Assembly (NCBI GenBank): GCA_933822405.4
Contig: CAKOGP040002302.1
Span: 1-64,000 of the forward strand
Direction: 5' to 3'
Length of the DNA stretch: 64,000 nucleotides
DNA from: Cylindrotheca closterium
Lineage: Eukaryota > Bacillariophyta > Bacillariophyceae > Bacillariales > Bacillariaceae
Positions 1-12,333 of the stretch are shown here, one piece after another. How positions within the stretch are numbered: position 1 is the first letter of the stretch; each line of letters starts with the position of its first letter. The translations under genes and the position numbers were made by a program. The notes under the pieces were generated by a model that did no database searches, was not told the origin of the DNA, and saw only the letters and a program-made list of their open reading frames with translations.

Positions 1-1298
1 CGTCCGGCATACTTGCGTCGAATCCCGACATCGCGCACGATCAAAGTCCGATCGCACGTGTCGAAAACCTCGTACTTGAATAGTTTCTTTTGGAACGTAA
101 AAACTCATATTTCGTCATATCCCAACAATTATCGCTTACACCACCCGATCGGGATTCTCGATTGGAAAATGGTTTCGCCGGGAACAAAGGTACCGGGCCC
201 GACCTACAGGGCCCGTTTTCTGTCATGCTAATGGTTCCACTTGGACCTCCCACTTCTTTCGGTCCACCTACTTGTATCCGAGTCTCCACAAACAACGCAA
301 CGATGGAGACCCTCTTCTTCGGCCTTATGACGGCACTCCTGGCAACTCCATTGAAAGCCGCTTCTGGTCCCTTCACTGCTACCGCCGCGGGGGCCGCACC
401 CACGTCTCACAAGGAGACATATGCGGTGGCGCCCGTCTCACTATCGCCTCCAAAACTATGCTCTATGAACACGGCCGCTGGCGTCTACGCCGCGCCAACG
501 ACGTTGACGCCACCTACCGCAAATGGAAGCCCCGTAACCGGGTCAAAATAACTCTTTACTGCCATTAATGGCAGTGCTTGGGGGGAAGAAAACCTGGTTG
601 GTTGGAGTCGTAAGCGAATGTTTGGCCAAGGGGGAAAGAAATGGACGCAGGATCTACCCTTCGGGGTACGATCCTGTGGAGACTTCAGCCTACATACTCC
701 TCGAGATTAACCTCGTCGAGTGTAGCGCTGGTGCCTCACCCGGATCCGAACCCGGAAGCCTGCGTGGGCTAGGACAATATCTCTAGCCACCAATTATGAT
801 ACGAATAAAAGACTCCCAACCGTCATTCCAATTGGATTTGAAAAAATTCGATGTATAAAATCCGTTGAAAACAGACGTTGTACGTCAATTCAAATACAAG
901 GAAAATACGCCAACGACTCAAATACAAGGAAAACACGCGAAATTCGTCCATTTGGAATTGGCCTAAGTAAGATAACAATGATTCTTCACAATAATGAAAT
1001 GTACTTGTATGAGTATCAGGTACTGTGGTAGCTTTTGACTTCAGTTGCGGGCAACAGTTTAGTGAGAATGTTTCTGCAGGTCTTGATGCCATGCATCTGC
1101 CCAAGCCCTGGGAATGTTGAATTTTTCAAGAGTTTGCGTGCCATAACATTTCTTTGCAAGATTTAGTGTAATTGTTATTGTATAGCATTGTCTTCTATGT
1201 AATCTAGCATGTAGCAAAAAATATGCGAATTGTGTGATTCTTCCCAGAATCATATTGCACTTTCAACCCTCTAGGAGAGGCATTGGCAGCAAAATCTA
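1..1298. other. GC-rich unassigned left end
   Basis: No convincing gene. Bases about 180-560 are more GC-rich than most gaps here, and overlapping open frames on both strands reflect that composition rather than one coding frame. None of the short translations resembles a family I recognise. A purine run near 580 and an imperfect hairpin near 699-720 could belong to a decayed mobile element, but no reverse transcriptase, integrase or terminal repeat is visible. A short direct repeat (about 20 bases, two copies) lies at 893-935. The stretch after 790 is AT-richer and contains the downstream region of the TAZ gene. Confidence 0.4.
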
Positions 1299-4200
1299 TC
1301 AACCTCCAACTTTCACAATATCAGCGGTTTGCTCTACTTTTCGGGTCTTTACTGTAGCATGTTCTGCTGCATTCGTAGACATTGGCCTTCCAGGTTCGAG
1401 CTTGGTTTGCACAAATTGTGAGGCGGAACTGGAATTTGGAATAGCTGTTCCAAACCGTCCTGAAGAACCGTGTGTTGCCTTGGGGATCACTGGCGTGGTT
1501 GTAGCTTGTGAAGAGACTTCAGGCGCGAGTGTTGCGGCTACTGTGTGCTGTGCTTTGCTCCCATTGCTTTGAGCAGGCAAAACTGTTACTTCTGTAGCTG
1601 GGATGCTGGTCTGTGGATCAGTTGAGATATGTTGTACTTGAATTTTTTCGGCTACACGTAGATTCGTCCTATCGCCAGACGGTGATGGAGGAAGGGCACT
1701 TCTCGCATTAGTCTGATGGATAACACTACTCACAGATACCGATTGTCCTCTAGCTGGCGACGGAGGTCTCGATTGTGCTTGGATTGCTCCGGCTACAGGT
1801 GACTTCGTCACATTCATAGTCTGTGAAGAAGCCCCAATGTGAAGGGTGCCACCTACAGTCGGAGGTCTTGGAGTCGCTGTAGGGCGAGTAGATGCCAGTA
1901 GCGTTGGCACTGTTTCAATAGCTGGTTCACGTGTGACATGGGACGAAGGCGCCGATGCTGAAGGGTGTTTCGTGCTATTTGCATTTGACAAAGGTACAAG
2001 AGCGGCTTGAGCAGTAACTGGAGTAATTGGAACGCGGGACGGTGGGGATGCCGCTACAAGTTGTTCTGTTCTCTTCACACTGGCAGCTACAGCTGGAATG
2101 CTATTTGCCGGTACAGGTTTACTGTGTGGTGCAGGTTTTGTTTGTGTTTGCACTGTTCCAGTTGTAGCTTGCTTCGCCATCTGCAAAGGCGGCGCTGGAG
2201 CTCCAAAATGACGCACACTTCTCACACTGGCTTGATGCTCAACAGGTTCGCTTCCTAACACCTTTGTGACATCATTACTTGACACAGACGCCAAACCTGC
2301 CGCTGCAGGTTGACTTAGATGAGCCAAGTGAGCTGCATTTGCGTGGGAAGGCACTTTCATTGTCGGTGATGCTGCTGGAGCAGTGGCTATTTCCACCTTC
2401 GGGTGACTCTGAGGAACATTCTGCGTTTGCACAGATTGCATTGATTCAGGATGCGCCGTTGGATGCCCTGAAGGTGGAAGCGAGGTCAAAACATGGGGTT
2501 GCTGCGTAGCTGTGGGCGGATTATCCTTTTGCATAGCAGGCTTTGCCGAGGCCAAAGCACTTGAGAGAGCGCTTTGGAGAGCAGTCTGGTGCATCAGTGC
2601 CGCTTGCATCGGCGTCTCATTCACTTCCACTGTTGTGGAAACAGGTCTCGTGGAAAGCTGTGCTACAGATTGAGGCTGCAAATGGCTCGCAGCTGGAGCG
2701 TGGAGAGACGGACTTGAGGCGATAACTGGAGGTGCCTTTCTGGACACTGTCGCACTTTGCCCAACTCCGGGTGCTATGCCATCAGGTACACCATTTGCAA
2801 AATTAGATGGCGACAAGGCTGCAGGGTGCGACAGCAATGATTTGGATGGTGTTTGTTGTGAAACCAACGATGCAACAGGCCGAACATTCTTCACCGAAGT
2901 AGCCGGGTTTGACTCGGCGTTAGGAGTGGCTCGGGCTGTCGAAATAGCAGACACTGGTTTGCTCACTCCATGCTGCGAGGACTCTTCTGGAATAGGAGAA
3001 CCAACAGGTTTGGATGCAGCCAATGTTGCTCCTGATATAGGCGAAGTGCTAACCTGGACTGGATTTTGTACTCTTTGAGCAGCAGATGCACGAAGAGGGT
3101 CCTCCACAGATGCATAGGTGGGTGGTGCCGAAACCTTGTGATCGACTCCTTTGATCGTCGTCAACGACTGAGTTTTTCCTGCAGCCTGCGAATTTGTATC
3201 CTTTGATGATTGAAGATGTTGTAGCATCGGTGCCCTTATCTGTTTTGGGGGTGCTTTAGCAGCACTTTTCTGCATTGCGGTCCAAGGATGATGAGCAAAC
3301 ACTGTTGCAGATGTTGCTTTGGTTTGGGTTGTAGGCGGAGCACCCACAGTTGCAGGGATCCCAGTCTCCTTTCCTTTTCTTGCTATTCCACTAGGAGGTG
3401 CGCTTCTTGGTGGGTGCTTCGCGTGTATGGCCGGGATTGGTTTCAGCGCACTTGCTCCCTTTGCTGCTGTCACATATGGAGGGTGTGGCCCGACTGTTTT
3501 GCTATTGTACGCCAATGTCGCAGCAGCTCGTCTTGCTGCTGCAGATCTCTTCATGAATGTAATCAGTCTTTCTCGATATATTTTGGCTCTGAATTGATTC
3601 AAACCTTTCAAAGCGTGAAGGCTTGGGGATAGGTTTGGTGGCGAACAGATCTTGCACTTGGTCGCATTAGAACACGAAACAAGGTGGTACAATAGGTGTT
3701 TGACTTTTCTGCACCATGGAAAAGGGCACACATCAAAATTGGAGGTTGATCCTGGACAATCTCGGACGTGCAACATCAAGTACTTAACACTCCTGCAAAC
3801 GTCTCGGTGTCTTTTTGACTTATGCCTGCATGGGCAAGTTGACGAATGTTGCATCAAAACAAGAAGTCGAGACGCATGATCTTCTGACAAAGCTGGCCCC
3901 TTGTACTTGTGGCCAAATGTTTCGTGTTCTGCTTGCTCTACCGGGGTGAGTGAAGAGAAATCGAAATCAGAATCGCTCGAACCCACCGAAAGATCAGATA
4001 GACTTCCATCCGATAATTCGCTCAAATCTGAGTCCGAATCGCTACCAGGCGATAAAGGCTCCCTGTATAGATGTTGTATTGGCTTTACAAGACGAGCATG
4101 AGGCGGAAGTGGCGGAGGTGGTTTCGGAAGATATTGGGATACAGCACTAGCAGATGAGCCCACGTTCCCTCCATTGTCATCAATGTGTGCCAACAAAGCA

Positions 4201-6156
4201 GGGTGATACTCGATTTGGTTGGCCGGAGCTGTAATGTCAATTCTTGGTATCTAAATATACAGAACGCCACCAAAAAGAAAGGTATCAGATGTGACTAAAG
4301 ACAACGAAACACAATAGTTGTCACACAACGATACCTACCTGTACTTTGCGACATTTGGGACACTCCTGCTGGGAGAGTGCCCACCAAGGATTGTATTCAC
4401 AAGTAGAATTGTACGGATCATTACACAGCGCACAAATGTACTCAACAGCTCTAGGCCCCTTCTTTCTTCCATTGTTCTTCCCTGAATTAGACTTTTTCCG
4501 TCCTCCTCCGACCACCTTCATTTGAATATTTGCAGGATGAGCTGGTTGCGTCACAACAAGTCGCTGCCGTTCTCTTTCTCGCCGTCTTGCGATACGCAAT
4601 AATTTCCGCTTTCTCCTTTTCTTTCGCATTCTCCTCCGTTCTTCATCTGTCAATGACTCTTCAATATTCTCTATTTCCGGCTCCTGAACCTTGACGGTTT
4701 GAACTGGTACAGGTTTCGGTTGTTTTAGTCCCGGAGGAGGCGCCGCAGCAACTGTTGGTGGCGGTGGTTTGTGCGACAAAGTGTTTTTCTCGGTAGAAAT
4801 CTCAACAGCAACAGGAGTACTGGATTGCAGTGGTACTATTGGATGGTTTGCCACCTCTGGTGCCTCTGCTGTTTCAACACTTTCCGTGGGCGTCAGTAAC
4901 GACGGGCTCTCAATGACCATCTCATGCACCCCAGATGCTGCAGCAACTCCAGAACGATGCTGCGTACTTTCAGGTACCATTCCTCCATACAAAATTCTAC
5001 CATTGGTAGGCTCTTCATTGGCCTGCGTACATGCTCCCACTCCATGCCCATGCGTCCTTCGCTTCGAGCCAAGAGTCGCACCATGCAGATTCCTAGTCAA
5101 CGAAGAACCACCCTTCAGTGGAGTACCAAACTGAGTCGGATCAGAAACCTCGCGCATCTTTTGCTCTTGTTGCTCTTGTGCCGCAAGCCTAGCGGCCTCC
5201 GCTTGCTTCTGCCTCTGTTCGGCAGCGGCAGCAAAAGTACCTTTCGCGCCTGCAGATGAGGACGCGACATAACTTCCACGTCTCGGAGCTGGCATTCCAG
5301 CTGGGTTTCGCGTTGCCCCTTGCTGGGCTGCGAGCTGCTTCTTTAACCTCACTTTTACCGGCAGCAAGTTCGCTAGAATATGTTCTTCCAATTTTTGAAC
5401 ACTTTCTTCCGTTTCTTTCCTTTTTGATTCCGGAATTGTTGTTTCGCCGTCAGTGGAACCTCCTTTCTTTAGAGAAAGGGACGCGGACGCATCAAATGCT
5501 CCGGCTTCTAGCCGGCATCCTTCATCAATCTGCCTTATGGTATCTTCTAGATGCAGTATGAAGGAGTGCAGCTTTTCCCTTCTTTCCCTTGAACCGGCTG
5601 ATTCTTCAATTTGTGCAGCACCCTTAGCACCCAAAAGTTGCCTTTCTAGCTTTCGAAACTCAAGGAGCATATATTCAAGCTCAACTTGGTATTTTGTTTG
5701 TAGATGAGCCATCAGTGTTGACTTGAGAGGTACCAGTGCTGCCGGCGATTCCACTGATGGATTTGTGGTTGGGGGAGCTGGTGCTGGCGGATGTACGACT
5801 GAATCTGTTGCAGTTGCAGTTGCTGGTGGATGGAGTGATTCTACAGATGAACTACCTGAGAAATTTGAAACCACAGGAGAGTTTGTAACAACCGACGATT
5901 GCCCGATTCCTGAGGTTTCGGCAATAGGATAAGCTCGAGAATCCTGTGATGTTTTTGAATTTGAAATGTTGGTAGTTTGTGTTTGACTTGTTCCCTCGGC
6001 TCCAGTAGACGCTGTCCCCTCTTCTACTTTGATACGTTTCGCTGGTGGCTCTTGCTCTGACGCTGTTTCATGTGCTTCACAGGCCACAGTTCGGTTGACT
6101 GATCTTGGACGAACAACCGCAGCAGCGTCTGCTGTTTGTCTATTTTCCATCCTCAT
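1299..6156 (-). CDS. TAZ zinc-finger protein with N-terminal zinc-ribbon region (two exons)
   Basis: Exon 1 is 6156-4339 and exon 2 is 4250-1299. The 88-base intron has donor GTAGGT and acceptor TTTAG, and the joined frame is phase 0, giving about 1589 residues. Exon 1 encodes a low-complexity acidic/Ser-rich start, coiled-coil-like stretches (about 150-300), a very basic run (about 500-530) and a cysteine cluster at about 572-606 (ICALC, STC, CPKC) that should bind zinc. Early in exon 2, at about 730-810, the pattern HASRLL...CPC...C...H...C...CPFPWC...H...C...C is a TAZ zinc finger, as in CBP/p300 and plant BT proteins. The remaining ~780 residues are Ala/Pro/Ser/Thr/Val-rich and look disordered. 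No bromodomain or HAT domain is visible. Likely role: a nuclear transcriptional adaptor; targets unknown. The domain call is firm and the intron is well supported by phase. Confidence 0.8.
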
Positions 6157-6921
6157 CTCGCCACAAATTGAAGTTCAAAGATATGCCCTATTTGGTGACA
6201 CTCAAACGGATTAAATCTAGTGCAGGGGCTTTGCAAGATCGATATAGATGGAATACCTCTATAGGTTGGTATGCTCCCTTATTTCGTGATAATGCTCCAG
6301 AACAACCCTTGGTTACGACAGGAAGCCTCTCTACAGCTCTACAGCTTGGCATCTGGTTCGTCGTTGCAGACACACTCGTTTCCACCAATCCGCTTGAAGA
6401 AAGCAACTAAGTGCGTGTGTAGCGAGAGGAATTCTCCGTACAAAATTAGACAGCAGATGAGACAGATTTACTTAAAAGAGAGGACACGTTCATGTAAGTG
6501 TAAGCCTCTGAACAGTTTCTTAACATAGTCGTCTCATTTTGAAACGACGCATCTGTTCTTATGGCCGAAGCAAAACGCAGGTCTTCCATAATTAGTGACA
6601 AGACAGATGTCAGAAGGTGATTGGTTGGAACATAGAACAGATATTCTACCTCATTCTTTGAGAGTATTTTGTTAGACTAAAGTAGTAGTACCAATAGTTG
6701 TACCAAGAGAACTGTGCACGGTATGGGACCGGTACCAGGCACCAGGCACAATACAGTACAGTACGGACTTGGAGGTTTTGTACCGTATTTTAACTAAAAT
6801 ACACTTACAGTGCCTACTGTACCGGTAGTGGTATTGTGTTCCACACCGCGGTATCTTTGTTGTAGACTTGCTCAGTCCTACTACACCGGTGTGCATACTA
6901 GAAAGAAACATATCAATAGCA
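6157..6921. other. Intergenic gap between TAZ and DUF4336 genes
   Basis: It holds the promoter side of the TAZ gene (from 6157) and the downstream side of the DUF4336 gene (before 6922). A cluster of the dispersed palindromic words, with GGTACC, ACCGGTA and ACAGTAC cores, lies at 6714-6832. I see no gene. Confidence 0.5.
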
Positions 6922-8594
6922 TCATCGCTTCGAAAATCGGTCGAGGAGGCCAAAGCTTCGTGCCGGTTCTCCATCACAGACAGAGCTAGGAGCAATTACT
7001 CCGAGATTTGTGAGTCCATCGGACACACGTTGAAGAAGTGCCAGGTCGTCGGCCAAAGGTCGCTGTGCTTTCATGTTATTTGACGTCGAACGGAGAGCAT
7101 CAAATGCTTGTGAAAAGTCTGATGCAGAGGCCTTTACATTGTTATTCAAATGACATGGTATCACTCGTTTCATGTCACTGAACCGGCTTGTTACTCGTTG
7201 TACCCATCGGATGGTCTCTGATGGCTCCCTGTCCAAGATTAACTTCGTCAGAATTGGAGGACAAAAGAGCTGTTGAAGCAAAGAGTGGTACAAATGCTGA
7301 GCAGTTGGGAATGTGTTGAGAAGCGATTCGATTGGAATCTTCTTACCTTTCCTTGCATTGAAATTGCTTCAAAATTCTTAACGTCGTCGTTGCCGTTCCA
7401 ATTCCAAGGGTAGAGGTTGAATGGCACAGCACCATCTCCAAGATTGCTCATCCTAGGATCAATATTTTTGGCTTCACTGATTGCATCTTCTACGGACTCT
7501 ACTGTGATTTGAGAAGGAAAGAACACTAATCCAAACTGTACCATTCGTCGCCAACCTCGTTCGCGATTGCTTGGAGTGTCTTCGACAACCTCCGAGATGT
7601 CGTCACGAGCATGGAACATCAACGCGCGAGGATCTTCTTGAATGATAGGTGGAGGAGTCTTCGTAACACTCACAACAGTGTCCGTAACAAGGAGACTTTT
7701 TGTTTCCTTATGGTAGAATGCAGTCTCCGAGAAGGCGCCAACTGATTTGAACTTGAATGGACCCAACACTTCATACTCAATTTCATCTTCCCATTCAGGA
7801 GGAGGATATGGTTTCCGAGTTTGAAATCGTTTGGAGACCATCTTTCCAGGGACTGGCAACTCGCGGAATTTCGCTCCTCTCTGATTGACACCAAGATAAT
7901 CAATTGACAGATCGACAGGAAATGCCCATTGTCCTGGCTGGATCCACACGGTCGCTCTTGGAAACCTCTTAGAGAAAGCCCCAAATGTTGCTTTATGCTC
8001 CAAGGCAACAGTTCCAAGCACGATATGTCGAACGGGTCCATATTTCTCTTCCAGGGATTTCATCATTCGGATCAGTTGCGGCGTTGGGGCCACTGGATTA
8101 TGGACCCACAATCCGCCACCCTTCAGCTTGATTACAGTCTGTCTAACAGGAACATTAACGTTGACAACACCTTGTATTTGATCATGAGTCCATATAGAAT
8201 CAGGGATTATACATTCTTCAACTGTAGCACGTCTGGATGATGTGCCTGCAAGAGGAAGTAGAGAGAAAGCAACTTTCCCAAGTGGCCAAGACACATCGGA
8301 AGTAAATGAAGGCGAAGGAATTATAGTTGCTTTCGAGGAAACGGCTAGGGCAGACTTTGGCATGAAGGTTCCTGTCAACGCGACAGCTGTCATTTTCTCT
8401 AAGGCAGCTCGTCGCGTAGAGGAAGCTCTGCCGATTGTTGCATCGTGTTCACATTCTTCATCGACGAAGCTTGGTGATTTTATGTGTTTGTTCAAATTGG
8501 TAGTTTTCGAATTCCCATGCGTACCCGTAAAGCCTAGCGCATGATGTGTAGCTGTTGCCACGAAGAGGAGTATTTCAATTAGAAGGACTCGCAT
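6922..8594 (-). CDS. DUF4336 family protein, probably plastid-targeted
   Basis: Exon 1 is 8594-7347 (416 residues). Its donor is GTAAGA and the junction is phase 0. Exon 2 starts at 7296 (after CTCAG) or 7269 (after CAACAG), both in frame, and ends at 6922; the protein is about 531-540 residues. The start ATG opens a hydrophobic signal peptide (about 1-21) ending in an ALGFTG site, which resembles the ASAFAP plastid motif. A second hydrophobic segment lies at about 68-85. The body matches the DUF4336 family of plants, algae and cyanobacteria, a metallo-beta-lactamase-like fold of unknown function: see WVHNPVAPTP, the HIVLGTVALEHK segment and LLVTDTVVSV. The residues after exon 1 (LFCPPILTKLILDREP) continue the family pattern, which supports the intron. 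Gene start is 187 bases from the divergent GNAT gene. Confidence 0.75.
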
Positions 8595-8781
8595 CCTTTC
8601 TCGTCAGCTTTCAATTGATGGCTCTCATTGCGTGTTTTGTCTGTGTTTCCATCGATTGTCGTGAGCTATCTGGAACACGTCACACGGGATTTGATTTTCG
8701 ATGGGGAGATTTTCACCAAGCAACTTGAAACTGCCGATCTCATTGGGTGTGTGAACCATCACACCTCCACCTTGCTTGACA
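8595..8781. promoter_or_regulatory. Divergent promoter region
   Basis: Only 187 bases separate the ATG codons of the DUF4336 gene (minus) and the GNAT gene (plus), so both 5' UTRs and promoters must share this space. No clear TATA box is seen. Shared regulation is inference. Confidence 0.45.
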
Positions 8782-9510
8782 ATGACGCTATCGTCATTTT
8801 TCGTTCTCTTTTTCACGCTTCTTGTATTGGACCATGCCAGATATGCCAATGGATTCTCCATGCAACTAGGGATTGGGGCTCTGTTTCAGCCACAGGGTTT
8901 GTTCACTAAGTCAGCGTATGGCGATGCCAATCTACTGTTAAAGGCTAGCGATTTCTTCGTTGACTCGTTCTGGGTGGGAAAAGTTGGCGGTGGAGCTGAT
9001 GTTCTAACATCAAAACAACGCTCTTCGTTATCAAAAACTCAGTTCAATGAATTCAGAGGGCGATATGCCGGTGTTTCCAGGGGGCAAAGTGAGCTGATAG
9101 TCTGCCAACTACCAAGTGGTGAGGTTGTGGGGTGCGCTGGGATTGAAGCAACCCCGATACCTGATGGCAGTCTGAAAGCAAAGACAGGACCACGATATCC
9201 ATTAATGAGTAACCTCGCTGTAAGTCGGCAGTATAGAAGGAAAGGGATTGCAGAAAAGCTGGTGAAAGAGGCGGAACGATTGGCACGGAAGGAGTGGGGA
9301 TACAATCTTGTTTTCCTTTATGTGGAACAGAGAAATGTCCCTGCTGTCAGATTGTACCAGAAACTCGGCTATCGAAAAATATGGGTTGATGAAGATGCGA
9401 CAACACTATTGCCGAAACCAAATGGAAGACTCAGTAACGAACCAACGAAAATAGTTTGCATGACCAAGCGACTGGACTTGGGCCTTCTCGGGAGATTCTT
9501 GCCATTCTGA
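8782..9510 (+). CDS. GNAT-family N-acetyltransferase with signal peptide
   Basis: Single exon of 242 residues. The ATG at 8782 opens a strong hydrophobic signal peptide (about 1-18) followed by YANGFSMQ, where the Phe after the likely cleavage site fits plastid import. The GNAT acetyl-CoA binding core is clear: beta-4 MSNLAVSRQYRRKGIAEKLV contains the R/Q-x-x-G-x-A/G motif A, followed by FLYVEQRNVPAVRLYQKLGY, the typical motif B end. It should transfer an acetyl group from acetyl-CoA to an amine. It resembles plastid GNAT/RimI-like enzymes that acetylate protein N termini, but the substrate cannot be read from sequence. Confidence 0.8.
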   Translation: MTLSSFFVLFFTLLVLDHARYANGFSMQLGIGALFQPQGLFTKSAYGDANLLLKASDFFVDSFWVGKVGGGADVLTSKQRSSLSKTQFNEFRGRYAGVSRGQSELIVCQLPSGEVVGCAGIEATPIPDGSLKAKTGPRYPLMSNLAVSRQYRRKGIAEKLVKEAERLARKEWGYNLVFLYVEQRNVPAVRLYQKLGYRKIWVDEDATTLLPKPNGRLSNEPTKIVCMTKRLDLGLLGRFLPF

Positions 9511-9654
9511 AATCACTCTGCTATTGATGTTGCTCTGTGCTATAGTTTCTAGAACCAAAGGCGCAAAGCACATGTATAAATTTATCTCGTATCATATATT
9601 ATCAATTTGATGCACAATTTGGAATGGACGAAATGCCATCTCGAAGCAAATGCT

Positions 9655-12333
9655 TTACACTTTGTGCTCGATCGTATCATCGTTGTCCATGGAAGCTGTG
9701 GTTGATAGTCCAGCTTGGCCATCACCATGTCTGGAACTTTCTAGCGATCTTTCTGAAACACTGTCCAGGTGACTATCGTCTTCAGAGATACTTCGCAAAG
9801 GCATGTTTCGAACAAAACCAGTCAATCGTTGCACAATTGGAGCATCATCGCTAGCTTCAATATTCATCTGCGAGATCTCAATACCCCGATGATCAACCAT
9901 TTGGCCATGGAAGCCCTTCTGAAGGTCCTTCCAAGTGTCTCGTCCAATGCGAATGGAATATACTTCTCCCTTGACTGTGATGTCTGCAGGAATTCCAGTC
10001 TGTCCACTTCCAAACGTCCAATCAAGGCCGTCTCCCTTCTTCTTGTTGAAATCACTGATTCGAGTCGACCCGTCACGGCCACTCTTGGCCTCGACCGCTT
10101 CACCGAACAATCCACCACCAACAACAGGGGTACTTCTCATCTTTTGGCGGACACGGCGTCGTGGTTTTGGTTTCTCGGCTGCTGGGGCTGGCATCCCTTG
10201 AGGGGCGGGAGCCTCTGGTTTTGCTGTTTCTCCGTCACCCATAATTTGCTCGATAGACTTCTGCACAGTTGCCATAGTTTGGATTGATTGTCTTCGCTCA
10301 AGGGTTGAACTGGCTTCTTTCAAAAGGCGTTGGGTGACATTCTTGTGACTCTTTTCGTCCACTTCTTCACAGATTTCTTGAATGACACCAGGGTACCACC
10401 GTTGAACCTTTACCTTTGCAACTCCTGGTTGGCCAATAGCACGAGAGAGAGCCGCATCAACATCCTTCATCAAAACTTCCGTTGCATGTTCGATAGCTGC
10501 CGTGGGATCCTCGCCATCCTTATATTCTGGCGACACCTTTGTTCGAGCGTATACTTCGTTGACAAGCGTAGTATGGATACCACGTGGACTCCAGGCGCGA
10601 TGATCAATAACATCCAAATTTTTCTGCAAGGTGGAAAGAATACAGAGCTTAGCTCAAGCATCAAGCATTGCACTATTGAGTAATGAATCTTACCTTGGCC
10701 ATTGTGCCCATGATTGCATTCAACAAACCCCATTTGGATTCACACTGCGTTTGAATACAAAGGAAGATAGTGCTCCCTTGCAAAATACCATGCACAATAT
10801 CTGCGTCATTTGGTTGTGAGGTTTTAGTGTTGCGTCGGTTGTCTTCTTCCTTTGCCGCGTCCTCGACAGCTTCTTCACCCTTCTTGTTGTAGTACGAAAT
10901 GGTGAATCGAAGCAAAAAGGGCGGAACGATGGTGGAAAGTAAGACCGCTAGGACAACTTTGGCGTACAACTTTTTATCAAACAGACCGTCACCAACGGCA
11001 AACACTGCGATTACAAAGGCAAATTCTCCTTCCGCAGCCATGGAGAAACCAGTAATCAAACAGTCTCTTAAATGCTTTCCAGTAAAACGTGCATCAATCG
11101 AGAAATTTGGGACCATGAAACCGACACCAACTTTTCCAATCAGTGCCAATGTGTACACCAATCCCTGCCAGATGACTTCTGCATCATTGAAACTCTGAAC
11201 GGGAACTTGGAAACCAATACTGGCAGCAAAGAAGATTCGCATAAGCCATTGCAGCAAACGTTTGAACTGACGCACAAAGGCATGATGCAATTCATGGAAG
11301 GAGCAGAACGTCAATCCGGCCACGAAACATCCCATCAGGTAGGATGCCTTGGCATAATATGTGGCAGGCATAAGAGCGAGTACAAGGAAAAACATGATAC
11401 CAAGCTCCACTTTGGCGTGATGCTTTTCATCGACACGACTCAAAATATGGTTGCGAATGATTGGTGGTAGGATGAAGATAGCAACATAACCTCCGATAAT
11501 CAAAAATCCAATGGCGCTGACAATTGGAATCAAAATTCCGGCAGCAGTGATCTCTCCCGACAGCGCCTTGAGTTGCGACAGTACCACCAGAGCGATCATA
11601 TCGTCAATGACGGCAGCCGAAATGATAAGTTGACCGACGGGACTGTATCAAGGAAAATGACCATATTAGAAATTTGTTCGACGACAACCAGAAGATTCGT
11701 TCGTTCGTTCGTTCATTCATTCGACCGATGATGCATCTACTCACGTATTCAGAATGCCTCCATTTCTCAATATATTAAGGGCGATTCCCAAGGAAGTTGG
11801 TCCAAAGACAGAACCTGCAGCAATGATCTCTTTGGTATCTGTCATTCCCAAGGCCCATGTAATCAGCATTCCCAGACCAATCGGAAGAATACTTCCGAAA
11901 AAAGCAATCAAACAGCCTCTGGTTCCAATCAGCTTAAGTGTACTCAAATCAATATCAATGCCAGCTTCAATGACAAGAAGAACCAGACTGAAAAGTACAT
12001 GTCAAAGTTAGATGAACGAAAGGGCATCAAACGATAGGACCGATCAACTTTTATGGCTTACCCTAATTCACCAAACATGACCCATGCTTCAGTGTTGTGT
12101 ACAAAGTCCAGCAGTTCCGGTCCCATGACAATACCACAAATAATCTCTCCGACCAAGTCGGGCATTCTCAAGAAACGGGAGGCAATTTGACCACTCGCAT
12201 AGATGGCCACTAGGAAAACAACCGTCTTATACAAGTCCATGTACTCAATATGCACTCCAAAGGAGTCTCCGTCGCCGCCACCGCTGAGCATGCGGTCATA
12301 GCTCTCCCAAGCATAAGTTTCAAGCTTGGACAT
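9655..12333 (-). CDS. CPA2-type monovalent cation/H+ antiporter with long cytosolic tail (four exons)
   Basis: Exons 12333-12062, 11987-11745, 11642-10694 and 10623-9655 join in frame (donors GTAAGC, GTGAGT, GTAAGA; acceptors all CAG), giving about 810 residues. Residues about 30-420 are a Na+/H+ exchanger membrane domain with around 11-12 helices: MPDLVGEIICGIVMGPELL is the family's second-helix pattern and AAVIDDMIALVV carries the paired Asp of the ion-binding site. DD is typical of NapA-like Na+/H+ exchange, while KEA/Kef proteins usually have QD. The tail of about 380 residues is hydrophilic, with charged helices, an Ala/Pro-rich linker and a RRRVRQK basic patch. No RCK/TrkA-N nucleotide-binding domain is evident. 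No plastid presequence is visible, so the membrane is unknown. Intron 2 holds TTCG/TTCA tetranucleotide repeats. Confidence 0.85.

Noticed and set aside
41..551. Overlapping frames on both strands in the left GC-rich island
   Set aside because: No domain, no consistent frame and no start context; open because of composition.
735..765. T-arm-like sequence (TTCCGGGTTCGGATCCGGG on the minus strand)
   Set aside because: The B-box is imperfect, the putative T stem has a mismatch and no acceptor, D or anticodon arms can be placed at proper distance, in normal or permuted order.
1234..4150. Plus-strand frames opposite the TAZ protein
   Set aside because: Antisense shadows of the Ala/Pro/Ser-rich coding sequence.
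6672..6995. 107-residue minus-strand frame downstream of the DUF4336 gene
   Set aside because: Its second part overlaps the DUF4336 last exon in a different frame and the rest runs through palindromic intergenic words.
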